In this document: positions 56,735 through 64,000 of the stretch, one piece after another
Position numbering within the stretch: the stretch's first letter is position 1
Layout of the letters: each line of letters opens with the position of its first letter
Source of the DNA: Marinomonas profundimaris
GTDB taxonomy: Bacteria; Pseudomonadota; Gammaproteobacteria; Pseudomonadales; Marinomonadaceae
Assembly: GCF_000508165.1 (NCBI RefSeq)
Contig: NZ_AYOZ01000045.1
Location: 1 to 64,000 of the forward strand
Reading direction: 5' to 3'
Length of the DNA: 64,000 nucleotides
Notes under the pieces: model-generated
Seen by the model: the letters and a program-made list of their open reading frames with translations, nothing else
The model's database searches: none
What the model was told of the DNA's origin: nothing
Position numbers and translations under genes: made by a program

Positions 56735-58705
56735 CTACCCCTCCATCCGCTTAGCGATGTTCTCACTAAGGCTCGCATTATTACGTTGTTGCCACAAATC
56801 ACTCATTTCTAAATAGTTCTTTTTCACACTGGCAATGAATTCGGCATCGTTGATGTTTTTTCTTAGCCACGCTTTGGTTGGCTCAGAAAATATCGTTCGA
56901 CCAATGGCAAAGCCTTTGCAAATATCTTGTCCTGCCGCCGCACTAAAGCCAGCTTTTAGCGCTTCAACTGGCGCATCCAAGCCCAGTAATACCACACCTC
57001 GACAATAAGGCGCTCGCGCTTTAATCAGGTCACCGATCTTTTGCCAAGCCGCTTTGCTCGGCGATGGCAACTTCCACCAATCTGGGAAAACCCCTAAGTT
57101 GTAAAAGCGCTCAATTGAACGAGACAAGGTATCGTCTTGCACGTCTGAGTCCGCAGGCGGAATGATTTCCACCAGTAATTCATGCCCTGTCGTACAGCAA
57201 GCACGATAAAGGTCCATGATTTTTTGCTCTTGCTCATTGCGCAAACGGCTTTCATCGTCTGGATGATAAAACACCAAACATTTCACGATGTGGTTTGCCG
57301 GCCAAGTCGCAATGGCTTGCCCAACGTTATTGCCTAACTCAAAACGCAGCGGTCGACTACTTGGTAATTCCACTGGGCGAGCAATCCAATGGTCTTTGCC
57401 CGTAATGTCATTCAAAACGTCCTGAGCAAAGGTGCCATCGGCTAAAATACCTGTGCCTCCGACTTTTTCATCTAATGACGCTGCACCTTGGTAAGCGGCT
57501 TCTAAAATCAATTTTTTGGCTTTCGGAATTTGTGATAACGGCGCGCCTGCTTCTCGGCACATATCGACAAATTGACGTCTGTGATCGAAGGCCAAAATAC
57601 ACATGTCTTGCCATTGTTTGGCATGATCGTCACGAACCGTGCGCTGTGTTGTCACGCGATGAAGATAATTTAAGACCGGATCAAGATCCGGTCTTGGGAT
57701 GTTATTTCTATGTATCAGATAATAATCCAACTCTTCTCGGCTTGGCATGGCGGGCGAACAACCGTGACGAGACACCACAATCGCGCCACATGCATTTGCG
57801 TAATCGCAAGATTTTTCAGTGGCTTCACCTTGAATCCAGCCGCGCAAATAACCACTTAAAAACGCATCGCCTGCGCCCAATACATTAAGAACATCAACGG
57901 TTACGCCATAACGAGTAATGCCTTCATCTAGAGTAGAAGGAATCGCGCCTTTAAACACAGAGCACCCCAATGCACCGCGCTTTACGACGAATTCGGCTGA
58001 TGAGACCTTTCGAATCCGTTTTAGGCATTCGATGGTGTCTTCGCAACCCCCCGCAATATGAAACTCTTCTTCGGTGCCAACCACCAAATCGCATAACGGC
58101 ATAATGGATAAAAGGTGCTGAGTAACGGATTCATTGGAGACAAATCGATTTTCGCCTTCACCACGGCCTGTTAAGCCCCACAAAACTGGACGGTAATCGA
58201 TATCGACCACAACGTTGGTGTTGTTGGCTTTCGCGTATTCAATGGCTTTTCGGGCCGCTTTGTCCGTGCCTTTGGTCGAAAAATGCGTGCCGGTAATTAA
58301 CAAGGCTTTTGCTGAAGCAATGTACGCTTCGTCAAAGTCGTTTTCACTGATCGCCATATCGGCACAATTCTCACGATAGAAAATCAACGGAAAAGTGTCT
58401 TTGTCCTTGATACCTAATAGCACCAAACCGGTTAAGCGCTCTTCATCAGTAACAACGTGAGAAACATCCACACCCGCGCGCGCTAACTCTTTGCGAACAA
58501 ATCGCCCCATGTGCTCGTCACCCACTCGCGTTAACATCGCGGATTTCAACCCCATACGAGATGTACCAAACGCGATATTACAAGACGAGCCACCCAGGTA
58601 TTTTTTAAAGCTGCTCACGTCTTCTAATGGCGCACCAATCTGTTCCGAATACAGGTCAACCGCGGCACGACCTAAGCAAATAACATCCAATTTTTTATTA
58701 TTCAT
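56735..58705 (-). CDS. iolC: Bifunctional IolC kinase/DUF2090 aldolase
   Basis: 656 residues. The N-terminal PfkB-family kinase (about 1-330; GGSSCNIAFG, catalytic GAGDAFLSGYLRG near 285) phosphorylates 2-deoxy-5-keto-gluconate. The C-terminal DUF2090 domain (about 345-645; ILAFDHRRQF, EAAYQGAA, KGFAIGRTIF) resembles a class I aldolase and, in this fusion, cleaves the phosphate to DHAP and malonic semialdehyde. No separate iolJ is present. It overlaps the preceding gene by ATGA. Confidence 0.94.
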   Translation of the reverse strand: MNNKKLDVICLGRAAVDLYSEQIGAPLEDVSSFKKYLGGSSCNIAFGTSRMGLKSAMLTRVGDEHMGRFVRKELARAGVDVSHVVTDEERLTGLVLLGIKDKDTFPLIFYRENCADMAISENDFDEAYIASAKALLITGTHFSTKGTDKAARKAIEYAKANNTNVVVDIDYRPVLWGLTGRGEGENRFVSNESVTQHLLSIMPLCDLVVGTEEEFHIAGGCEDTIECLKRIRKVSSAEFVVKRGALGCSVFKGAIPSTLDEGITRYGVTVDVLNVLGAGDAFLSGYLRGWIQGEATEKSCDYANACGAIVVSRHGCSPAMPSREELDYYLIHRNNIPRPDLDPVLNYLHRVTTQRTVRDDHAKQWQDMCILAFDHRRQFVDMCREAGAPLSQIPKAKKLILEAAYQGAASLDEKVGGTGILADGTFAQDVLNDITGKDHWIARPVELPSSRPLRFELGNNVGQAIATWPANHIVKCLVFYHPDDESRLRNEQEQKIMDLYRACCTTGHELLVEIIPPADSDVQDDTLSRSIERFYNLGVFPDWWKLPSPSKAAWQKIGDLIKARAPYCRGVVLLGLDAPVEALKAGFSAAAGQDICKGFAIGRTIFSEPTKAWLRKNINDAEFIASVKKNYLEMSDLWQQRNNASLSENIAKRMEG

Positions 58706-59856
58706 TTTCGTTCCCCATCGTACTGTTCAACCTCGACCCACGCTCTTTTATCAACCGATTCCACCACGTGATCGAGAATGATATTGACCTGCGTAGCGGC
58801 TCGGAAATCCGGCCATAAAGGTGTGTTGTTGACTATGCCTTGGAATAAGTCTCGGATTTCAACGGCCTTCATGTCATTGAACCCCAAACCATGACCCGCG
58901 GAGACACAAAATGCCCGATAATCAGGGTGCTCAGGGCCGACTAAAATACGCTTAAAGCCTTGGGTTTGCGGATTACCTTCATTGATATACAAAGCCAATT
59001 CTGACAAGGTTTCCTGATCAAAAACCAAGCTCCCTTTCGTGCCCGTAATTTCAAATGACAAACCATTTTTTCGCCCCCAAGCAATGCGAGACGCTTCCAA
59101 TGTGCCTTGCGCACCATTGGTAAACCGCACCATCATATGCGCCTGATCGTCGTTTTCGACCTCGCCTACACCATCTTCGGCCTGTGCACATGGACGCTGC
59201 TTATGAACCACTTTCAAATCCGCGCATAACGAGCAAATAGGCGCTACCAAATGCGTGGCTAACTGAACAAGATGAGACGCTAAATCGTTGAGCGCACCAG
59301 TGCCCGCAAACTGCTTTTGCAAACGCCAACTAAAAGGCAAATTGGCGTCGGCCAAATAATCTTCATTAAATACGCCACGAAAATGCACCACGTCACCAAT
59401 ATCGCCACGTTCAATCAATTGCTTGGCAAATTGCACGGTGGGATTTTTGATGTAATTGAAACCCACTAGAGTTTTTACGCCCGCTGATTCTGCCGCTTCC
59501 GTCATTTCTTTGGCATCGTCGGCGTTAAGCGCTAAGGGTTTTTCGCTGTAAACATGCTTGCCTGCCGCAATGGCTGCCAGAGCAATCTCTTTATGAAGAA
59601 AGTTCGGTGCGCAAATGTCCACGACATCAATGTGAGGATCACTAACAAGTTGCTTCCAATCCCCCGTTGAACGGTTGAAACCCAATTCTTGAGCCTTTAT
59701 TTCCGCCAGTTCTGGCGTCGCATCGGCCAACATCTCACACTGCAGTTGTTCTTGTGAAATGGCAAAAGCAGCCATCGCATTGCGATAAGCAATGGCGTGT
59801 GCTTTTCCCATATAACCTGAACCGACCAAACCAACGCGCATTTTGTTAGTCGTCAT
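58702..59856 (-). CDS. Gfo/Idh/MocA-family oxidoreductase
   Basis: 384 residues. Rossmann motif GLVGSGYMGKAHA (about 9-21), YSEKPLALNADDA with catalytic Lys (about 107), NDLASHLVQLATHL with the Asp/His pair. A second inositol dehydrogenase in the operon: probably for another isomer such as scyllo- or chiro-inositol, or a keto derivative (inference). Overlaps iolC by 4 nt. Confidence 0.88.
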   Translation of the reverse strand: MTTNKMRVGLVGSGYMGKAHAIAYRNAMAAFAISQEQLQCEMLADATPELAEIKAQELGFNRSTGDWKQLVSDPHIDVVDICAPNFLHKEIALAAIAAGKHVYSEKPLALNADDAKEMTEAAESAGVKTLVGFNYIKNPTVQFAKQLIERGDIGDVVHFRGVFNEDYLADANLPFSWRLQKQFAGTGALNDLASHLVQLATHLVAPICSLCADLKVVHKQRPCAQAEDGVGEVENDDQAHMMVRFTNGAQGTLEASRIAWGRKNGLSFEITGTKGSLVFDQETLSELALYINEGNPQTQGFKRILVGPEHPDYRAFCVSAGHGLGFNDMKAVEIRDLFQGIVNNTPLWPDFRAATQVNIILDHVVESVDKRAWVEVEQYDGERK

Positions 59857-59867
59857 AATGGCTTTCC

Positions 59868-60665
59868 TTATGCGGTAGCATCCAATCGGCTAAACTCTTC
59901 TAATTCGGCCGTCAATTCGTCCAACTCTTGACCACCCGCCATCATTTCCAAAACGTCTTCGCGGCTCACTTCTGACTTCAAAAAAGAACCCAAGCTCTGA
60001 CCACGATTTAATAAGGTAAATCGATCGGCAATTGGATAAGCATGATGAACGTTATGAGTAATCAGGATCACCGCCAAACCACGCGCTTTGGCTTTCGCGA
60101 CCACTTTTAGAACATTGGCGGACTGTTTAACGCCCAACGCCGCCGTTGGCTCATCGAGAATCAATACTTTGGCGCCAAAATGAATCGCTCGGGCGATGGC
60201 CAAACATTGCTTTTCACCACCAGACATGGTGCCAATTGCCTGAGAAGGGTCGCGTACATTGATGCCCATTTCAGCCATACCAGCTTGAGCAATTCTATTG
60301 GCTTTTTCCAAATCGAAACGTTTGAAAATGCCTCGTCCTGTTGTTAGCTCACGTCCCATGAAAAAGTTACGCGTTACACTCATTAAAGGCACCAGAGCAA
60401 GATCCTGATACACGGTGGCAATGCCAGCGTCGAGGGCTTCAACGGGGGATTTAAAAACAACCGGTTTGCCGTCTAAATAGTATTCTCCTTCACTCGGTGC
60501 ATGCACTCCCGCCAGTGTTTTGATTAGGGTCGACTTTCCTGCGCCGTTGTCGCCTAACAAACAATGAACCTCACCCAATTTCACCTGCATGTTAATGTCT
60601 TTCAGGGCTATTACGGATCCGAAAAAGCGGCTCACGTTCTTCAATTCAATTATAAATTCGCTCAT
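59868..60665 (-). CDS. Sugar ABC transporter ATPase, single-domain FrcA type
   Basis: 265 residues. Walker [10 protein letters not shown] (about 38-46), signature MSGGEKQ, Walker [13 protein letters not shown]. Only one nucleotide-binding domain, about half the length of RbsA or the inositol IatA, so FrcA-like. AGGAG 8 nt before ATG 60665. Couples ATP to uptake by the permease encoded 54 nt upstream. Confidence 0.9.
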   Translation of the reverse strand: MSEFIIELKNVSRFFGSVIALKDINMQVKLGEVHCLLGDNGAGKSTLIKTLAGVHAPSEGEYYLDGKPVVFKSPVEALDAGIATVYQDLALVPLMSVTRNFFMGRELTTGRGIFKRFDLEKANRIAQAGMAEMGINVRDPSQAIGTMSGGEKQCLAIARAIHFGAKVLILDEPTAALGVKQSANVLKVVAKAKARGLAVILITHNVHHAYPIADRFTLLNRGQSLGSFLKSEVSREDVLEMMAGGQELDELTAELEEFSRLDATA

Positions 60666-60719
60666 TTTTGTTCTCCTAAATTCTTCATCCAAAAAGTAAA
60701 CTCAAAAGCAAAAACATGA

Positions 60720-61877
60720 CTAATGTCGGGCTTCTGTCACTTTTTTACGAATGTAGTTGTTGAACAAAACAGCAATTAACAGCATGCCACCTAAGAAAAC
60801 TCGGAACCAATCAGAATCAATACCGGTAAAGAAAATCCCCATTTGCACTACACCAAAGATCAATGCGCCAAAGCAGGCACCAATCACAGAACCATAACCA
60901 CCAGTGAGTAACGCTCCACCAATAACAACGGCAATAATCGCTTCGAATTCTTTTAATACACCTCGGTCCGCGGCGGCAGAACCAAATTCGAACACCTGGC
61001 AAGCGGCATAAACCGTGGCTGTGAATGCGGTAAACATGAACAAAGAGATTTTTACTTTATCAACGGGAACCCCTACATTACGAGCGGCTTTATCGTCACC
61101 GCCTGTGGCAAAAATCCAGTTACCAAAAGAAGTGCGAAGCAATACCCAGCTCGCCACAATGGCCAATCCGATACACCAAATGATCACCATAGGAATACCA
61201 TCAACGATTGGGTAGCCATCTTTATACGTGCTGATCAGCCCCATATCAGCCAACCAGATGAAGAATCCATGCCCTATCGTGCCGCCAAATACCACGGCTA
61301 ACCAATCACCTTCGGCGTATTTATCGATGCCACCGATGATAGTGCGATTAGTAAATAGAATAGACAACGCGATGGTTAAGCCGCGCAGAATGAAAAGAAA
61401 CGCTAAGCTCACAATAAAGGAAGGTAAGCCCGTTTTAACGACAATATAGCCATTAATAAAGCCAATCATCATGGCGCCGACAAACGCAAAAAGAATCGCA
61501 CCCCAAATTGGCCAACCCCAATACACGGCGGGAATAGTCATCATCATGCCGGCAAAACCGATCATCGAACCGATGGATAAATCAAACTCACCCGCAATCA
61601 TTAACAAGCACGCGCTGATGGCGATGAGCCCTAATTGAGCGGACACCGTTGCCCAGTTCATAATGCCGTCTGAAGCAAACATGCCAGAGTCACCCGCGGT
61701 AATAAAAAAGAACACAAACACCAAAACCGCACCTGAAATCGCACCGAATTCTGGGCGATGTAACAGACGCTTCCATGCAGGCACCTTTCGGACTCGCTCA
61801 TCTACTGCCGTATCGCTTTCGGCTGACTTATCTCGTCCCATTTCAGATACATCCACCGAGTGAATTTGATCAGTCAT
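60720..61877 (-). CDS. Sugar ABC transporter permease (FrcC/RbsC family)
   Basis: 385-residue inner-membrane permease with about ten segments. The conserved GEFDLSIGSMIGFAGM (about 95) and AAYA-type motif (TGGYGSVIGACFGALIFGVVQ near 320) identify the RbsC family. A charged N-terminal tail of about 30 residues precedes the first segment. First gene of the iol operon; likely transports inositol. Confidence 0.9.
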   Translation of the reverse strand: MTDQIHSVDVSEMGRDKSAESDTAVDERVRKVPAWKRLLHRPEFGAISGAVLVFVFFFITAGDSGMFASDGIMNWATVSAQLGLIAISACLLMIAGEFDLSIGSMIGFAGMMMTIPAVYWGWPIWGAILFAFVGAMMIGFINGYIVVKTGLPSFIVSLAFLFILRGLTIALSILFTNRTIIGGIDKYAEGDWLAVVFGGTIGHGFFIWLADMGLISTYKDGYPIVDGIPMVIIWCIGLAIVASWVLLRTSFGNWIFATGGDDKAARNVGVPVDKVKISLFMFTAFTATVYAACQVFEFGSAAADRGVLKEFEAIIAVVIGGALLTGGYGSVIGACFGALIFGVVQMGIFFTGIDSDWFRVFLGGMLLIAVLFNNYIRKKVTEARH

Positions 61878-62296
61878 AACATCTCACCTATTTTTTATAT
61901 TTAATTTTTTATATTTATTTTTTTGTGATTTCTAATCGCGTTCTAGCGATCTACTCTAGTACGCGATAGAGCTCATGTCTTTTGTTTCAACAATGGCATC
62001 ATAATAGAATATTTGTTTCATTTTTTTCAATAGGCAAAATAAATATTTTTATTAAATTTGCAAAATACGCCCATAAATGACTCTAAAAGCCGTCTTTTTA
62101 AAATAATTAATACTTATAAAACAATAATATAAACAAATTAAAATCAAATAAAATCAAAAATTCTATATTATTGCAATTATGAAATATTCATTCTACTATC
62201 AGCTCGACTCTGATCAAAAACGAATCAGTATCGGTATTTACTAAATCCAAAAATGCGTAATAACAACAATAAATAAACAAAACGGAGATAGTTGGA
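61878..62296. other. AT-rich divergent control region of the iol transporter genes
   Basis: 419 nt without a supportable gene. It contains the palindrome at 61935-61967 and a promoter candidate TTGCAA (62171-62176), 17 nt, TACTAT (62194-62199) directed at the binding-protein gene. Much of it is AT-rich low-complexity. The permease operon and the binding-protein gene are divergent across it. Confidence 0.6.
61935..61967. promoter_or_regulatory. Palindromic operator candidate upstream of the iol operon
   Basis: Arms ATCGCGTTCTAG (61935-61946) and CTAGTACGCGAT (61956-61967) around a 9-nt spacer, one mismatched pair of 12. It starts 58 nt upstream of the permease ATG. The RpiR regulator encoded nearby is a candidate binder (inference). 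Confidence 0.5.
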
Positions 62297-63256
62297 ATGA
62301 AGAATTTTCTCAAGAAAAGTACAGCCATATTGGTAGCCAGTGCGGCAACGCTGGGCGTGATGTCCATGTCGTCAGCCGTCCACGCAGAAGGTGAACGTTA
62401 TGTGTTCATTTCTCATGCACCCGATTCTGATTCTTGGTGGAACGTCATTAAGAATGCGGTGAAACACGCGGCGTCGGATATGGATGTCACGGTAGAGTAT
62501 CGTAACCCGCCAACAGGTGATCTCGCGGATATGGCACGCATTGTTGAACAAGCTGTCGCGACTAACCCAGACGGCATTGTGCTTTCCATTGCGGACTTCG
62601 ATACATTGGAAGGCCCTTTAGCAAAAGCCACCCGTAAAGGCATTCCTTTTATTACCATGAACTCTGGCACTCAGGCCCAATCCAAAGCGCTAGGCGCGCT
62701 ATTACACGTTGGTCAACCTGAATTTGCGGCGGGTTTAGGCGCGGGCGAGCGCGCGAAGAAACAAGGCGTGAAATCCTTCTTATGTGTGAACCATTATATT
62801 ACCAACCCGGCCTCTGTTGAACGCTGCATGGGCTTCGCGAAAGGGCTCGGTATAGAATTAGGCAGCCAGATGATTGACTCTGGGTCCGATCCGACCAACG
62901 TAGAAACCAAAGTGTCAGCGTATTTGCGCAAGCACCCTGATACTCAAGCCATTCTCACATTAGGGCCAACCTCGGCGCACCCAACATTGCGTGCATTGTC
63001 TAAAAACAGAAATCTTAAAGACATTTATTTTGGGACATTCGATTTAAGTGGCGAAATTTCTGACGCGATTAAAGATGGTCGAATCGACTTTGCGATTGAC
63101 CAACAACCGTATTTACAAGGTTATCTACCAATCAGCTTCCTAACACTTTACTCACGCTACGGCTTGATCCCTAGTAACGATGTAAATTCAGGGCCTGGAT
63201 TTATCACCAAAGACAACATTGCCTTGGTAGAGAAATACGCAGGAGAATTCCGTTAA
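62297..63256 (+). CDS. Sugar ABC transporter periplasmic binding protein
   Basis: 319 residues. A signal peptide (cleavage after AVHA, about 30) is followed by a type I periplasmic-binding fold: YVFISHAPDSDSWWNVIKNA, DGIVLSIAD, and ITMNSGTQAQ. Likely binds inositol or a related cyclitol. CGGAGAT lies 8 nt before the ATG. It is divergent from the permease gene, so the transporter is split over two transcripts. Confidence 0.9.
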   Translation: MKNFLKKSTAILVASAATLGVMSMSSAVHAEGERYVFISHAPDSDSWWNVIKNAVKHAASDMDVTVEYRNPPTGDLADMARIVEQAVATNPDGIVLSIADFDTLEGPLAKATRKGIPFITMNSGTQAQSKALGALLHVGQPEFAAGLGAGERAKKQGVKSFLCVNHYITNPASVERCMGFAKGLGIELGSQMIDSGSDPTNVETKVSAYLRKHPDTQAILTLGPTSAHPTLRALSKNRNLKDIYFGTFDLSGEISDAIKDGRIDFAIDQQPYLQGYLPISFLTLYSRYGLIPSNDVNSGPGFITKDNIALVEKYAGEFR

Positions 63257-63313
63257 TTCGAGCTAAAAATACGAACGGAGGTTACGGATAACCTCGCTAT
63301 GATTGATACTTCC

Positions 63314-63342
63314 AGCGGCAGAGCTTCGCCCAGTCTGCTGCT
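63314..63342 (+). terminator. Weak terminator-like hairpin after the binding-protein gene
   Basis: AGCGGCAGA/TCTGCTGCT with one mismatch and an 11-nt loop, followed by TTTAATC. The T run is short, so read-through into the regulator gene is possible. Confidence 0.35.
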
Positions 63343-63437
63343 TTAATCACAGAAAAACCAACAAGTATTTCAGCTAAAACACCGCTATAATACTTGCCAT
63401 AATATGGGCATTACATCACTACATTTAGGAGTCATTT

Positions 63438-64000
63438 TTGGCTGCACCAACGTCTTTGGAACAACTACAACAAGCCATTAGTCGAAACTACGACGACTTA
63501 AGTAAACGACTACAACAAGTGGCGCGCTTTTTATTAGAACACCCCAACACTGTCGCGCTTGAAACCGTCGCCAGTCTGGCCGTTCAATGTGATGTACCAC
63601 CTTCTACCTTGGTTCGTTTTGCCGCCGCTTTTGAATACAATGGCTTTAGCGAAATGCAAAATTTATTTCGCCAATCGTTAGTCGAGCAAACATCCAGCTA
63701 CAGTGAACGTGTCAAGCTGAGTAAAAGCACGTCTAGTACTAAAACTGATGCCTCTCATATTTTAGAAGAGTTCAGCAGCAGTAATGCCTTTTCAATGAAT
63801 CACATGAACCATCATTTCTCTCAAGAAATGTTAAGTAAAGCGGTGGATTTACTAGAAAACGCTCAGAATATTTATTTAATTGGTTTACGCCGCGCCTTCC
63901 CTATTTCCAGCTATTTTGCCTACAGTTTAAGACACTTAAACAAAACCACCCATCTTATTGATGGCGGCGGCGGAATGCTCATTGAACAAGCCAGTAACAT
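63438..64000 (+). CDS. RpiR/MurR-family regulator, cut by the window end
   Basis: Starts at TTG 63438 with AGGAG 7 nt upstream; no ATG fits. 187 residues are visible. The N-terminal RpiR HTH (RVARFLLEHPNTVALETVA-like, then VPPSTLVRFAAAFEYNGFSEMQ) is followed by the start of a SIS sugar-phosphate domain (IYLIGLRRAFPISSYFAYSL). Position suggests the regulator of the inositol genes, as IolR-type RpiR proteins do elsewhere (inference). TATAAT at 63386-63391 is a possible -10. Confidence 0.88.
   Translation, partial: MAAPTSLEQLQQAISRNYDDLSKRLQQVARFLLEHPNTVALETVASLAVQCDVPPSTLVRFAAAFEYNGFSEMQNLFRQSLVEQTSSYSERVKLSKSTSSTKTDASHILEEFSSSNAFSMNHMNHHFSQEMLSKAVDLLENAQNIYLIGLRRAFPISSYFAYSLRHLNKTTHLIDGGGGMLIEQASN

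Noticed and set aside
62210..62228. CTGAT/ATCAG repeat before the binding-protein gene
   Set aside because: Five-base arms in an AT-rich region are expected by chance.
1..64000. CRISPR arrays, tRNA or rRNA genes, prophage
   Set aside because: No direct-repeat arrays, cloverleaf-like or rRNA-like stretches, or phage structural genes were seen on reading both strands.

Overview
The window looks like a chromosomal segment of a marine gammaproteobacterium, most like Marinomonas or a related Oceanospirillales genus. That assignment is an inference from the gene families and the moderate base composition. No rRNA or other phylogenetic marker is present. Nearly the whole window is coding, and most genes sit in tight operons with 1-4 nt overlaps.

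Layout. (1) 1-7.8 kb: the edge of an IS3-family element, a 53-residue gene with its own terminator, and a complete type I restriction-modification operon (hsdR-hsdM-hsdS). A DUF3800 gene and an overlapping unknown gene are coupled to its 3' end. (2) 7.8-18 kb: a TetR regulator, an orphan TRAP binding protein, a tryptophan synthase pair (trpBA) with a palindrome over its promoter, and a ParD-like/methionine aminopeptidase operon preceded by a 39-bp palindrome. These are followed by a LysR/EamA divergent pair, a cold-shock protein, a small secreted protein, a lipocalin and a heparanase-like glycoside hydrolase (GH79). (3) 18-45.6 kb: a tris-catechol siderophore locus. It has the ferric-siderophore importer fepBDGC, the exporter entS, a 2859-residue two-module NRPS, an MbtH protein, a Fes-type esterase, a TonB receptor, entD, entCEBA, a second ferric-chelate importer (binding protein, permease, ATPase) and an MFS transporter. 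Fur-box-like sequences lie before fepB, between the esterase and the receptor, and (twice) before entC. (4) 45.6-50.2 kb: a ZntA-type metal ATPase with a MerR-type promoter, and small metabolic genes. (5) 50.2-64 kb: a myo-inositol catabolic operon with its sugar ABC transporter, a divergent binding-protein gene and an RpiR regulator cut by the window end.

How the genes work together. EntC, EntB and EntA make 2,3-dihydroxybenzoate (DHB) from chorismate. EntE loads it on the carrier domain of EntB, and EntD primes the carriers. The NRPS is ordered C-A-PCP-E-C-A-PCP-TE. Its second A domain has exactly the EntF serine code. Its first A domain has a two-aspartate pocket that suggests a cationic amino acid, and the E domain predicts the D form. 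The expected product is therefore an oligo(DHB-D-cationic amino acid-L-Ser) of the trivanchrobactin/trichrysobactin class. It would be exported by EntS, taken up by the TonB receptor and Fep system, and opened by the Fes-like esterase.

The inositol operon encodes every step from myo-inositol to acetyl-CoA. The aldolase step is supplied by a DUF2090 domain fused to the IolC kinase.
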